From NCBI GenBank assembly GCA_963813635.1, contig CAWEZO010000007.1:744001-808000 (forward strand): 64,000 nucleotides of DNA, in the 5' to 3' direction. Origin of the DNA: JBBRZM01 sp963813635. Its GTDB lineage: Bacteria; Actinomycetota; Acidimicrobiia; IMCC26256; JBBRZM01. The position numbers were made by a program, and so were the translations under genes. The stretch's first letter is position 1, and every line of letters begins with the position of its first letter. Shown here piece by piece: positions 43,077 to 51,913 of this stretch. The notes beneath the pieces are model-generated. The model worked only from the letters and a program-made list of their open reading frames with translations, did no database searches and was not told the origin of the DNA.

Positions 43077-45366
43077 TCAGTCGCGCCGGCGCAACGCGCG
43101 GGTATCGAGCCGCCGGCGCCAGCGGCCCCGGAAGCTGAGTCCTTCGTCGAGCGCGGCGTCGAGCGCGTCGACTTCGCTCCACGCGTCGAGCACAGCGGTG
43201 TCGCTTGCACCGGCGGCGCTGTAGCGGACCTCGGTGTAGGTGTTCGCCAGCGCGTGCAGCGGGTCCGACACGGTTGGTGACGTTGTCCGCGCTGTCGACG
43301 CGGCGAGCTCGAGCGGCGTGAACGAGGGTCGAGCCTCGATGCCGGCTTCGCCGAGGCGCTCGAGCGCCTGTTCCCACGCCGCCGGCAACGGCGGCGGTCG
43401 CGTCGGCACGGGCGCGCCGGTCGCGCCGGCGACGCGCCTTGGTCGCGAGCACGAGTGCGGCGACACCGAGCGTGGCGAGCAGCGCGAGTACCGGCAGCGC
43501 GAGGACTGCCAGCCACGGGCTCGAGATGCCGCCGGTGTCATGCGCGGTCGGGGCCTTGACTTGGACCGTCGCACCCGGAGGCAACGGCGTGGTTGCCGGC
43601 GCCGAGCCGTTCGGCGTCGTTGCCGGGCTCGTGGCGGGGGTGCTGGTACCGGGGCCACCCGATGGGCCGACCCCGGCGGGGAAAGGATGGGAGGCGAAGT
43701 TGCTGCCGCCGGCAAGCGGGCTGTTGGGCGTCGGCTCGAACGGGACCCAGCCGGCACCGTTGAGGTACACCTCGGGCCAGGCGTGCGCCTCCTTGTTGGT
43801 GACGTGCCACACATCGCCGTGCGCGGTGCCGGGCGTGAAGCCGACGGCGACACGAGCGGGCAGGCCGACCACGCGAGCCATCGCGGCGTACGTTCCGGCG
43901 AACTGCACGCAGAACCCGGTCTTCGTGTCGACGAGGAACTGTTGCATCGCGTCGCCGGCCTGGGGGTTGCCGCGGACGTCGGCGGTGAGTGAGTACTCGA
44001 AACCGTTCTTGGGATCAACGAAATAGTCCTCGAGCGCACGGGCCTTGTCGTACGGGCGCGTCGCGTGTGCGATGCCCACGACATCCTGCGCGACCTGCTT
44101 GACGGTGCGCGGGAAGTCGCCGGGCAGCGCTGCGTACTTCCGCACCTCCTCGGGCGCCGGGCGGTTGGCAGCCGCCTTCTCCGCCGGCGTGAGCAGATCC
44201 CCCTGTGCCACGACCTGGGAGTCGACGCTGTACCTGAGCCCGCGCAGTGATGACGTGTCGGTGACGAGACTGTTGGAAGCGTTCACCACGAGCACTCCGT
44301 CGCGGCTGACGCTGATCGGGCGGTACGCGGCGGGCATCCACCGGTTGGCCACCCCGAGCTCGGCGATCTTGTACTCCTGATGCAGGGAACCGGAGGTGGT
44401 GGACCCGTGCAGTCCCTCCGTCGTCGCGCCGGCGTTGCGGGCGTCGAGCTCCCAGTCCTGATCCCGCGCGTTGTAAAGATCGAGGCCGATGACACGCCAG
44501 TACGCGCCGTGACGAGCCCGCACCGTGAACAGCTCGTGTTGCGGCTGGTTGAGGAAGTCTTCGTTGAGCCGCAACAACGGCGTCGCGTTGTCGACGTAGC
44601 CGTTGCCGCCCGCACCCGCGTGGCGTTGGCCGAGCGCGTGATAGTCGAGCAACGGGCCGGAATCCGTGCCGGGCAACGCGGGTGCGATGACCGCGCCGGC
44701 AACCACCGCGACGAGTCCCGCGAGCATTCCGACGCCGAGCAGACCGGTGCCGGTCGCGAGCCGGCGTCCGCTGAACCAGGCGCGCCGTTGGGCCAGCAAC
44801 GCGTCGTGCTGGAGCAACAAGAACAAGATCGCGGCCGCGGCGAAACCCATTGCCGTGCGTACCCGCAGCTCGCTCGTGCCGAGCGTTGCCGCGAGCACGA
44901 ACAAGCACAGCGGAGGCACCAACGCGCCGACCGTCGCCCGACGCCGGAACGCGAGCAGATCCGCGATGCTCGCCAGCACCCATGTCGCGAGCACGGCGAG
45001 CAGGACGGGCCCGTCGGTCACCGGAACCGGCGCCTTCCCGGCCCGGAACACGTGCCAGCCGGCGGAAAGCTGGTCGCCGAGCGTGCGCCACGTGTCTGCG
45101 CCGGGGACTCCGTAATTCGTGGTCGGCCCGGCGAACACCCACACGACGTACACCGCGAGCCCGACCACCGCGCATGCGACGGTGGGGACAATGCCGAAGC
45201 GGCCTCGCCGCGCGAACCAGCCGAGCGCGTGGGCGAGCAGCGCGGCGCCGACGATTGGCGCGATGAAGTCGCCCGAGTCGAAGACCCGGGCGAGGCTCAG
45301 AGCCGCTGCCGCACTCAGCGCGGCGAGGGCAAGTGGGGCGAGCTCGGCGCGGCGCTTGGACGCCAT
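43077..45366 (-). CDS. TgpA-like membrane transglutaminase, one frame break near 43401
   Basis: ATG 45366 starts MASKRRAELAPLALAALSAA and five to six membrane helices. An extracytoplasmic transglutaminase core follows, with the catalytic Cys in KTGFCVQFAGTYAAMARVVG and His in NKEAHAWPEVYLNGAGWVPF then EPTPNSP. Next comes a Pro/Thr-rich linker, another helix (WLAVLALPVLALLATLGVAA) and a C-terminal DUF4129-like segment. The frame breaks at GACGCGACC (minus strand, 43397-43405; one CG lost); restoration gives PPPLPAAWEQALERLGEAGI to the TGA at 43077. Restored length is about 763 residues. Operon with the DUF58 and MoxR genes. Confidence 0.83.
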
Positions 45367-46596
45367 CGGGTCACGGCCTCGTTCCAGGCGGTCGGGAATG
45401 CGTGCTGGTGTGCATCGACGATCACGACGCCGCGGCGGGCACCCCTCCAGCGCGGCGGCGTCTTCCGCGGCCTCGAACGGCCGCGTGGCGACGACCACGA
45501 CACCTGCCTGCGCGGTGAGGCTACGCAGCGCGCCTCGCTCGGGTGTGCTCACTCGCCCGAACACGCCGACGACGAAACCGGTGCTGCGGTGCGCTCGCAG
45601 CGACGTGAGGACCCCGGCCAGGCGGTCGGCACCGCCCGGTTTGATCACCGCGAGCCGGTCGAGCAAGTGGTCGCCACTTCCGAGGCTCTCGCCCGCGCTC
45701 GTGATGACCTCGACGCGCCGGCGCATGCGCGCGAGCCGCTCGGAGATCGACGCGACCGCCTCGATCGCGATCTCGAACGACGCAGCGTCGTGCGCGTTCT
45801 CGCGCGTGTCGAACACGACGACGGCCCACGCGCGCCATTGCGCCTCGTCCTGGCGGATCATGAGCTCACCGGTGCGCGCGGTCGATCGCCAATGCACCCG
45901 GCGGAGGTCGTCGCCGACCTCGTACTCGCGCAGCGTCAGGAACTCTTCGCTGTCGACTGCCTGCGCGCTTGCCTGCACCGTCTCGATCGAGGCCGCGAGG
46001 CGGCCACCGGCCTGGCTCGGAGCGAGGATGTCGTGGACACGCGGATGCACGATCACCTCGCTGGCACGCGCCGCCATCCAACTGCGTCGGGCAAGTCCGA
46101 ACGGATCGGTGACCGCGACGGCGAGCGGCCCGATGCGGTACCGGCCCCGATGGGTCGTGGGGATGCGGTACGCGGCCTGGGCGGTCTCACCCGGCGGCAC
46201 GGGCGGCACGAGGAACCGCGCGGCGCGCCGGCCGTCGTCGAACAGGTCGGTGACCGACAGCAGCGGCGTGGCGCGGTGCCCGCGATTGACGATCGCCAGG
46301 TCGACCCGACCGTCGGCGCCGACGTGCAGACGGGCCGGGCGAACCGCACGCCGCGCCGCGAGGTCGATGCGGCGGGACCGCGCCCACCACACTGCGATCA
46401 GCACGAGCACGCCGCCCGCGATCGCGAGGATCGCGAGCTCGACGGTGCCCAGGATGAGGCTGCCGATGTAGAGACCGGCAAGCGCGCCCAACAGCGCCCA
46501 ACCCCGTCGGGTGAGCACCCGCGACCGGCGACGGGTGACGACGGCGTCGGATGTGCTCGACGGGCCCGACCGGTCGGACGAGTCAACGCCGGGCAT
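45315..46596 (-). CDS. DUF58 (vWA-like) protein, one frame break near 45440
   Basis: ATG 46596, three bases after the MoxR stop. Two N-terminal helices (GWALLGALAGLYIGSLILGT, ILAIAGGVLVLIAVWWARS) precede a beta domain and the DUF58 signature EYEVGDDLRRVHWRSTARTG then ELMIRQDE. The original frame runs into the transglutaminase gene, giving a false fusion through a non-homologous stretch. Correcting GGGTGCCC (minus strand, about 45437-45444) instead gives ARRGVVIVDAHQHAFPTAWN then EAVTRWR, a normal DUF58 C-terminus, with a stop at 45315 and a 52-bp overlap with the next start. Restored length is about 427 residues. Confidence 0.8.
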
Positions 46597-46599
46597 CGG

Positions 46600-47574
46600 C
46601 TAGCCGCCGGTCGCGCCGGGCACCGGCACGGCGCTCAGCACGCCGCGAATGATCTCGTCGGTGCCCGCGCCGCGCAGCTGCGCATCGGGAGCGAGCATGA
46701 CGCGGTGCTCGAGCACCGAAGGCGCAAGGCGCTTGATGTCGTCGGGCACGACGAAACCGCGGCCGAGGCTCGCGGCGAAGGCGCGCGCCGCGCGCTGCAG
46801 TGCGAGCGCGCCACGCGGGCTCACGCCCAGGCTCAGGTCGCGATGACGGCGCGTCGCCTCGACGATGTCGACGATGTAGTGCTTGAGTGGCGCGGCCACG
46901 TGCACCTCGGCCACCGTCCCGGCAGCGGCGACGATGTCGGCCGCTCCGGCCACTGGGGAGAGCTGCTCGATGCCGGCATGGCTCCCATGCGTATCGAGGA
47001 TGTCGACTTCGGACTGCCGGCTCGGGTACCCCATCTCGATGCGCATGAGGAATCGGTCGAGCTGCGCCTCCGGAAGGGGATACGTGCCTTCGAGCTCGAC
47101 GGGGTTCTGCGTCGCGATGACCATGAAAGGACGCGCGAGACGGTACGTGTGCGAGTCGACCGTGACCTGTCGTTCCTCCATGGCCTCGAGCAGCGCGGAC
47201 TGCGTCTTGGGAGAAGCCCGGTTGATCTCGTCGGCGAGCACGACGTTGGCGAACACCCCACCCGGGCGGAACTCGAACTCGTTGGCGACGCGGTTCCACA
47301 CTGACACGCCGGTCACGTCCGACGGCAGCAGGTCGGGCGTGAACTGCACCCGTTGCCAATCGCCGCCGATCGAGCGCGCGATCGCCTTGGCGAGCGACGT
47401 CTTGCCCACGCCGGGCACGTCCTCGATCAGCAGGTGGCCCTCCGCGAAGAGGCAGACCAGGGCGAGCCGGATGGGGTCTTCCTTGCCTTGGATCACCTGC
47501 TCGACATTCGCGAGCAGGGCGTCGAAGAGCGCGCCGAACGACGTGTGCTCGTGAGCGGTTACCGGCTGGACCAC
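46600..47574 (-). CDS. moxR: MoxR-family AAA+ ATPase
   Basis: GTG 47574 is chosen because AGGAGA stands just upstream; it gives 324 residues, the family length. Walker A is EDVPGVGKTSLAKAIA (about residues 51-66), Walker B VVLADEINRASPKTQSALLE, sensor VIATQNPVELEGTYPLPEAQ, and the arginine-finger region LDRFLMRIEMGYP. MoxR ATPases act as chaperones for vWA/DUF58 partners; the next two genes encode DUF58 and transglutaminase proteins, the standard trio linked to envelope processes. First gene of the operon. Confidence 0.9.
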   Translation of the reverse strand: MVQPVTAHEHTSFGALFDALLANVEQVIQGKEDPIRLALVCLFAEGHLLIEDVPGVGKTSLAKAIARSIGGDWQRVQFTPDLLPSDVTGVSVWNRVANEFEFRPGGVFANVVLADEINRASPKTQSALLEAMEERQVTVDSHTYRLARPFMVIATQNPVELEGTYPLPEAQLDRFLMRIEMGYPSRQSEVDILDTHGSHAGIEQLSPVAGAADIVAAAGTVAEVHVAAPLKHYIVDIVEATRRHRDLSLGVSPRGALALQRAARAFAASLGRGFVVPDDIKRLAPSVLEHRVMLAPDAQLRGAGTDEIIRGVLSAVPVPGATGG

Positions 47575-47604
47575 GTGCGCGGTCTCCTTTTGCCCGAGAT
47601 CCCC

Positions 47605-47610
47605 ATTGTA
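47605..47610 (-). promoter_or_regulatory. candidate -10 (TACAAT) for the moxR operon
   Basis: On the minus strand TACAAT lies within CCCCTACAATGGGG, whose C4/G4 flanks could pair. It is 31 bp before the GTG at 47574, leaving a leader with the AGGAGA site. No good -35 is visible at 17 bp. The rest of the 154-bp gap (47575-47728) shows only a possible -10 near the gene at 47729. Confidence 0.45.
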
Positions 47611-47728
47611 GGGGTACGCGAGGTATGTCCGATACCGGCGCGGTCGGATCCTCGCCGCACAACTGTACGTGCGCGGGCCGGCGGTCGAAACCCGGCGCCT
47701 GCGTTGCACTCGCCGGTACGGTGCTGCG

Positions 47729-48013
47729 ATGCCAACGCTGCGCGAACGCGCTCGTCCCGTGGGTGCATGGGCGAGCGCCGCGCTGGCATTGGCGCGGCGG
47801 CCTTCGCTCTGGCCCACCGCGGCGGTCCAAGCGGTTCGCGTCACACCCGCGCGGTGGTGGCGTCGAGCGCCGTTCCTCCCGGTGCCCGACCGGCGCTACA
47901 TCCGCTACCGCCTCGAGACCCAGTACGGAAAGGTCGCGGACGTCGAGCCGCACGACGTCATCACGTATCTCGAGTGGTGCCGAGACATGGCGGCGCGCCG
48001 ACGGAGCGCCTGA
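47729..48013 (+). CDS. small conserved protein, unknown function
   Basis: 94 residues from ATG 47729, MPTLRERARPVGAWASAALA then LARRPSLWPTAAVQAVRVTP. The C-terminal half, PFLPVPDRRYIRYRLETQYG then KVADVEPHDVITYLEWCRDM, has the well-defined codon use of a real gene and a composition common in actinobacterial small proteins of unknown role. It is divergent from moxR. No membrane segment or metal motif. Confidence 0.62.
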   Translation: MPTLRERARPVGAWASAALALARRPSLWPTAAVQAVRVTPARWWRRAPFLPVPDRRYIRYRLETQYGKVADVEPHDVITYLEWCRDMAARRRSA

Positions 48014-48058
48014 CCGCGGCCCGGTAGACTCGCACCGACTCGACTGCGCCAGGCTTCG

Positions 48059-48634
48059 ATGGAGCCACTCCCTCACGAGCCGGGCCCTGACGACGGAGGT
48101 CTCGGACGCTTGGGGAGAGCCCTGATGCTCAACGCCAGCTTCGAGCCGCTGTGCGTCGTCCCGTGGCGCCGGGCGGTGGTGCTCGTGCTGAAGGAGAAGG
48201 CCGAGATCGTCGCGCGCAACGGCGGTGAGGTTCACTCCGAACGCACGGTCCTCCCGATCCCGTCGGTCATCCGCCTGACGCATTTCGTGCGGGTGCCGTA
48301 CCGCAACCGGGTGCCGCTCTCACGTCGGGCGGTGTTCGCACGTGACGCGCACCGGTGCCAGTACTGCAGCCGCCCGGCTGAGAACATCGATCACGTGGTG
48401 CCGCGATCTCGGGGCGGCGAGCACACGTGGGAGAATGTCGTCGCCTCGTGCCGTGCCTGCAATGCGCGCAAAGAAGACCGGCTGCTTGCCGAGACCGAGC
48501 TCAGCCTGCGCCACATGCCGATCGCGCCGCGTGCGACGCTCTGGGTTGCCGCGACGGCGGGCCGCATCGACCCCACCTGGCACCCGTACCTTCCCGGGGC
48601 CGAAGACCTCGCGGTCGACGCCGTCTCCGCCTGA
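48059..48634 (+). CDS. HNH endonuclease family protein
   Basis: 191 residues from ATG 48059; homologues often start near the internal MLNASFEPLCVVPWRRAVVL (ATG 48125), so the first 22 residues are uncertain. The HNH module is RRAVFARDAHRCQYCSRPAE then NIDHVVPRSRGGEHTWENVV and ASCRACNARKED: C-x-x-C zinc pairs frame the D-H, H and N residues. Widespread in actinobacteria as a single-copy housekeeping-like HNH protein; the actual substrate is not known. It ends one base before the convergent marR stop. Confidence 0.85.
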   Translation: MEPLPHEPGPDDGGLGRLGRALMLNASFEPLCVVPWRRAVVLVLKEKAEIVARNGGEVHSERTVLPIPSVIRLTHFVRVPYRNRVPLSRRAVFARDAHRCQYCSRPAENIDHVVPRSRGGEHTWENVVASCRACNARKEDRLLAETELSLRHMPIAPRATLWVAATAGRIDPTWHPYLPGAEDLAVDAVSA

Positions 48635-49099
48635 TCAGGCGGTGTGACGCCCGGCGCGTCGCCGGTCCAGGCCCGAGGCGACCTGGTCGAGGACTCGTCC
48701 GCTCGCTGTGAGGCCGGTCCGATCGAAACTTCCGAGCAGCTCTTCGGCGAGCCGGCGATGGCCGGCCCGCATCCCGCGGCAGGTGCGCCGTCCGGTCGGC
48801 GTGAGCTCCACCACGGTGGACCGGCGGTCAGTCGGATGATCGCACCGGCGTACCAAGTTGTCGCTCTCGAGCCTGTCAACAAGCGCGGTGACGGCGCGGG
48901 GAGTGATATCGAGCGCGTTGCTCAGCGCCGACATCACCTGCGGGCCCTCGTCGGCGAGCACGTGGAGCAGGCGCGCCCGGGCGTGGCTGAGCCCGCGGCG
49001 GGCGAGTCCTTCTGCCGTCAGGCGATCGAGCACGGGCGCCAGGCGAAGGAGCTTGCGAAGTACGTCGGCGCGTAGGTCTTCGAGAACCGGTTGAGCCAT
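48635..49099 (-). CDS. MarR-family regulator
   Basis: 154 residues from ATG 49099. The winged helix is GLSHARARLLHVLADEGPQV, MSALSNALDITPRAVTALVD and RLESDNLVRRCDHPTDRRST (the wing D-x-R-S/T). Divergent from a drug-exporter-type ABC operon across a 38-bp gap containing a palindrome, the usual layout for a MarR repressor that controls itself and its neighbour. The effector is unknown. Confidence 0.85.
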   Translation of the reverse strand: MAQPVLEDLRADVLRKLLRLAPVLDRLTAEGLARRGLSHARARLLHVLADEGPQVMSALSNALDITPRAVTALVDRLESDNLVRRCDHPTDRRSTVVELTPTGRRTCRGMRAGHRRLAEELLGSFDRTGLTASGRVLDQVASGLDRRRAGRHTA

Positions 49100-49114
49100 T
49101 AGTGGAGAGCCTAC

Positions 49115-49124
49115 ACAATGTTGT
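49115..49124. promoter_or_regulatory. candidate MarR operator (ACAATGTTGT)
   Basis: A 4+2+4 palindrome centred in the 38-bp gap between marR (start 49099) and the ABC operon (start 49138). TATCTT at 49125-49130 overlaps its right flank and could be the -10 of a near-leaderless exporter transcript. Confidence 0.5.
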
Positions 49125-49137
49125 ATCTTCAGTGTCT

Positions 49138-50154
49138 ATGAAAGCAACCGGTGGTGACGGAGGCGTGTTCGCGGAGGGCTTGGTGAAGCGCTTCGGCTCG
49201 TTCACCGCGCTCGACGGCGTCGACTTCACCGCGTTGCAAGGCAGCGTCGTCGGGTTGCTCGGCCCCAACGGCGCCGGGAAGACGACCGCGATCCGCATCC
49301 TGACCACACTGCTGCGCCCTGATGGCGGGCGAGCGTCGGTGGCGGGTTACGACGTCGTGCGGCAGCCGCAACTCGTGCGGAGCGTCATCGGTCTCACGGG
49401 TCAGTACGCAGCGGTTGATGAAGACCTCACGGGGCGGGAGAACCTCGTACTGGTCGGTCGGCTCGGCCGCATTGCCAAACGGGTCGCGCGCCAGCGCGCC
49501 ACGGTGCTGCTTGCACTGTTCGAGCTGAGTGACGCAGGTGATCGCACGTTGCGCACGTACTCGGGCGGCATGCGGCGGCGCCTCGACCTCGCGGCGAGTC
49601 TGATGTTCTCGCCCGCCGTGCTGTTCCTCGACGAGCCCACCACCGGTCTCGACCCGCGCAGTCGACTCGAGTTGTGGAACGTGATCGAGGAGCTCAAGCG
49701 GCAGGGGACGACCATCGTGTTGACGACCCAGTACATGGAAGAGGCCGACCAGCTCGCCGACAGAATCAGCGTGATCGACGACGGTCGCATCATCGCCGAG
49801 GGCACCTCCGACGAGTTGAAGCGCAAGGTCGGCGGCGATGTGCTCGACCTCACCGTCGCCGACCGCTCGTCAACCGCGGCCGCGGCGTCGATTCTGGCCG
49901 AGCTCTTCCATACCGCAGGGCACGAGCTTGCCGTCGACGCGGAGCTCGGCACGGTGCTCGTGCCCGTCACGACGGGCGCGGTCGCGCTGGTGGAAGCGGT
50001 GCGTGCGCTCGATGCCGCCGGTGTGGCCGTGGCCGACCTCGGGTTGCGTCGCCCGTCGCTCGACGACGTCTTCCTGAGCCTGACTGGCCACCTCGCGGAG
50101 GAGCCGCGACCCGAGACGCCCGAGCCGCGCAGCCGAGCGCGGATGGGGTCCTGA
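49138..50154 (+). CDS. ABC transporter ATPase, daunorubicin-resistance (DrrA) type
   Basis: 338 residues from ATG 49138 (GTG 49102 in frame is less likely because it covers the operator). Walker A GLLGPNGAGKTTAIRIL, Q-loop GLTGQYAAVDEDLTGRENL, signature TYSGGMRRRLDLAAS, Walker B AVLFLDEPTTGLDP, switch His replaced by Gln in IVLTTQYMEEADQLAD. The long C-terminal domain after residue 220 is typical of DrrA proteins. With the permease two bases downstream it should export a hydrophobic drug or lipid. Confidence 0.9.
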   Translation: MKATGGDGGVFAEGLVKRFGSFTALDGVDFTALQGSVVGLLGPNGAGKTTAIRILTTLLRPDGGRASVAGYDVVRQPQLVRSVIGLTGQYAAVDEDLTGRENLVLVGRLGRIAKRVARQRATVLLALFELSDAGDRTLRTYSGGMRRRLDLAASLMFSPAVLFLDEPTTGLDPRSRLELWNVIEELKRQGTTIVLTTQYMEEADQLADRISVIDDGRIIAEGTSDELKRKVGGDVLDLTVADRSSTAAAASILAELFHTAGHELAVDAELGTVLVPVTTGAVALVEAVRALDAAGVAVADLGLRRPSLDDVFLSLTGHLAEEPRPETPEPRSRARMGS

Positions 50155-50156
50155 GC

Positions 50157-51002
50157 ATGGCGACGGTTGCCGTGGCCCAGGAGCTCGCGAGCGTGGAGGC
50201 GCGGGCTGCGCTCCCGCTCGGTCGTGTGCTGGCCGACATCGGTCTGGTCGCCGGCCGCAACTTGCGCAAGGTGCTGCGCAACACGCGCCTGATCGTCTTC
50301 TCGACGGTGCAGCCGGTGATGCAGCTCGTGCTGTTCGCGTACGTGTTCTCGGCCGTCGCGAGTCTCGGCAATGGCATCAACTACAAGGACTTCGTGGTGC
50401 CTGCGGTGCTGGTGCAGGCGATGACGTTCTCGGCCATGGGTTCGGGCGTGGGCATCGCCAACGACTTGCAGACCGGAATGATCGACCGCTTCCGCTCGTT
50501 ACCGATTGCTCGTTCGGCCTTTCTCGTCGGCCGGACCGTGAGTGACAGCTTGCGACTCGGGATCCAAGCCCTGCTGCTCGTGGTGGCGGCAACCTTGATC
50601 GGATTCCGGTTTCACGCCGGCCCGGCCAACGCAATCGCGATGGTGCTTGTGGTCGTGCTCTTCGGTATCGCGCTGACTTCGTTTTCGGCGTGGATGGGTC
50701 TCACGGTCGGCGACCCCGAGACGGTGCAAGCGGCCGTGTTCATCCCGATCCTGCCGCTGGTGTTCACCAGCTCCGCGTTCGCGCCCGTGTCGCGCCTGCC
50801 CGGGTGGATGCAACCCGTCGCGCGCAACAGTCCGATCACGGCCGCCATCGACACGACGCGCGGATTCGCGCTCGGCGACAGCCGGCTGCATTCGATCAGC
50901 CACGTGCACCTCACGACCTCCGCGTTGCACTTCCTCGTCTGGTGGATAGCCATCGTCGGCACCTTTACGGCGTTAGCCGTTCGCAAGTACCGGCTCGGCT
51001 GA
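50157..51002 (+). CDS. ABC-2 type permease, DrrB family
   Basis: 281 residues from ATG 50157, two bases after the ATPase stop. It has six hydrophobic segments, including VFSTVQPVMQLVLFAYVFSA, LLLVVAATLIGFRFHAG, AIAMVLVVVLFGIALTSFSA and HFLVWWIAIVGTFTALAV. The ABC-2 signature region is FIPILPLVFTSSAFAPVSRL then PGWMQPVARNSPITAAIDTT. Forms the membrane pore of the exporter with the preceding ATPase, under the divergent MarR protein. Confidence 0.9.
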   Translation: MATVAVAQELASVEARAALPLGRVLADIGLVAGRNLRKVLRNTRLIVFSTVQPVMQLVLFAYVFSAVASLGNGINYKDFVVPAVLVQAMTFSAMGSGVGIANDLQTGMIDRFRSLPIARSAFLVGRTVSDSLRLGIQALLLVVAATLIGFRFHAGPANAIAMVLVVVLFGIALTSFSAWMGLTVGDPETVQAAVFIPILPLVFTSSAFAPVSRLPGWMQPVARNSPITAAIDTTRGFALGDSRLHSISHVHLTTSALHFLVWWIAIVGTFTALAVRKYRLG

Positions 51003-51006
51003 GGCG

Positions 51007-51083
51007 CTCTGCCGGTCGCGCTCGCTGCGGCCCGGCATACGCGGACTGCCGCGCTCGCTCCACCTCTGCCGGCCGCTCGCTGC
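51007..51083. repeat. imperfect direct repeat downstream of the exporter
   Basis: CTCTGCCGG followed by CGCTCGCTGC occurs at 51007-51028 and again at 51064-51083 (one copy is two bases shorter). It lies in the 252-bp gap before mraZ; no convincing terminator stem with a T-tract is present. Confidence 0.5.
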
Positions 51084-51152
51084 AACGCGCCACGCTCGAC
51101 TGCTTCCTCCCGCGCGCCGTGCGTCCCTTGACCGGACGAGGGAGTCGAGTGG

Positions 51153-51181
51153 TTGACGAGTGGTGGCGAAGGGCGTAGGGT
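51153..51181 (+). promoter_or_regulatory. mraZ promoter with flanking direct repeats
   Basis: TTGACG (51153-51158), 17-bp spacer, TAGGGT (51176-51181). The 15-mer AGTGGTGGCGAAGGG (51159-51173) in the spacer is repeated as AGTGGTGCGAAGGGG at 51189-51203, start to start 30 bp, or nearly three helical turns. MraZ proteins bind short G-rich direct repeats at their own promoter, so these are candidate autoregulatory boxes. A GGGGAG/CTCCCC hairpin with a GCAG loop (51200-51215) follows in the leader. Confidence 0.65.
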
Positions 51182-51254
51182 GGCGCGCAGTGGTGCGAAG
51201 GGGAGGCAGCTCCCCGACGCAAAAGTGAGGCAGAGCACGAGACGAGGGGGCGGA

Positions 51255-51683
51255 GTGTTCCTCGGGGAGTTCCAGCACTCCCTCGATGCGAAGGGCCGAG
51301 TCATCCTCCCGGCGAAGTTCCGGGACCAGCTGGCCGGCGGGGCGTTCGTGGCCAAGGGACGCGATGGCTGTCTCTTCGTCTACACGGCGGAGGAGTTCGA
51401 GCAGGTGGCACAGCAGGCCCGGGAAGCATCGAGGCGAGGCGATGACGAGCGACAGGCCGCCCGGTCGTTCTTCGCGGGTGCGGCCGACGTCGTTCCCGAC
51501 AAGCAGGGAAGGGTCGCGATCCCTCAACACCTTCGGGACTACGCGGGCCTCGACCGAGACGTCGTCGTCGCCGGCGTCTTCTCCCGTATCGAGATCTGGG
51601 ACAGCGGCCGCTGGCGAGAGCGCGACCGTCTCGGCGAGCAGGCGCTGACCACGTCGGAGAACCTGCCCGACTTCGGCATCTAG
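51255..51683 (+). CDS. mraZ: transcriptional regulator MraZ
   Basis: GTG 51255 gives 142 residues starting VFLGEFQHSLDAKGRVILPA then KFRDQL, the conserved MraZ N-terminus (AbrB/SpoVT fold). The second repeat is SFFAGAADVVPDKQGRVAIP. GAGGGGG upstream acts as ribosome-binding site. MraZ represses the dcw cluster through direct repeats near its promoter. First gene of the cluster, followed by a 230-bp structured gap before rsmH. Confidence 0.95.
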   Translation: MFLGEFQHSLDAKGRVILPAKFRDQLAGGAFVAKGRDGCLFVYTAEEFEQVAQQAREASRRGDDERQAARSFFAGAADVVPDKQGRVAIPQHLRDYAGLDRDVVVAGVFSRIEIWDSGRWRERDRLGEQALTTSENLPDFGI

Positions 51684-51770
51684 GCACAGAGCGACGAGCA
51701 CAGCGAGCACAGCAAGGCTGTGCACGGGCAACAGAGCACAAGCAAGAAGATTGAAAATCGGCGAGGAATA

Positions 51771-51896
51771 CCCGACTCGCCACCAGCCCCCCGGAGGGTG
51801 CGGTTGAAGCCCCTACTCCGCCCGCTTCCAACCGAGTCGTAATCGGAGAGACAACCGAGCGGCGTTGTCCGTCCGGGGGGCTGGTGGCGAGTCGGG
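51771..51896 (+). ncRNA. mraW-type structured RNA leader upstream of rsmH
   Basis: Two 25-nt arms, 51771-51795 and 51872-51896, are perfect reverse complements (they run CCCGACTC... to ...GAGTCGGG) and flank a 76-nt apical region. Inside, CGGTTG (51801-51806) can pair with CAACCG at 51829-51834 or at 51852-51857, so alternative folds exist. The mraW RNA motif is a known conserved structure upstream of mraW (rsmH) in actinobacteria, and position and size agree. The element ends 17 bases before ATG 51914, with no T-tract. A small hairpin GCACAG/CTGTGC (51707-51723) lies upstream. The assignment rests on context and structure. Confidence 0.7.
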
Positions 51897-51913
51897 AGAC
51901 GGGGGGCGACCAG

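Noticed and set aside
44380..47304. A 974-codon plus-strand open frame across the transglutaminase, DUF58 and MoxR genes
   Set aside because: Composition is Arg/Glu/Gln-rich and repeat-free with no recognisable fold; the minus strand encodes three well-known families.
51771..51896. Rho-independent terminator after mraZ
   Set aside because: The loop is 76 nt, there is no T-tract, and the element abuts rsmH at the position of the known mraW RNA; a leader RNA fits better.
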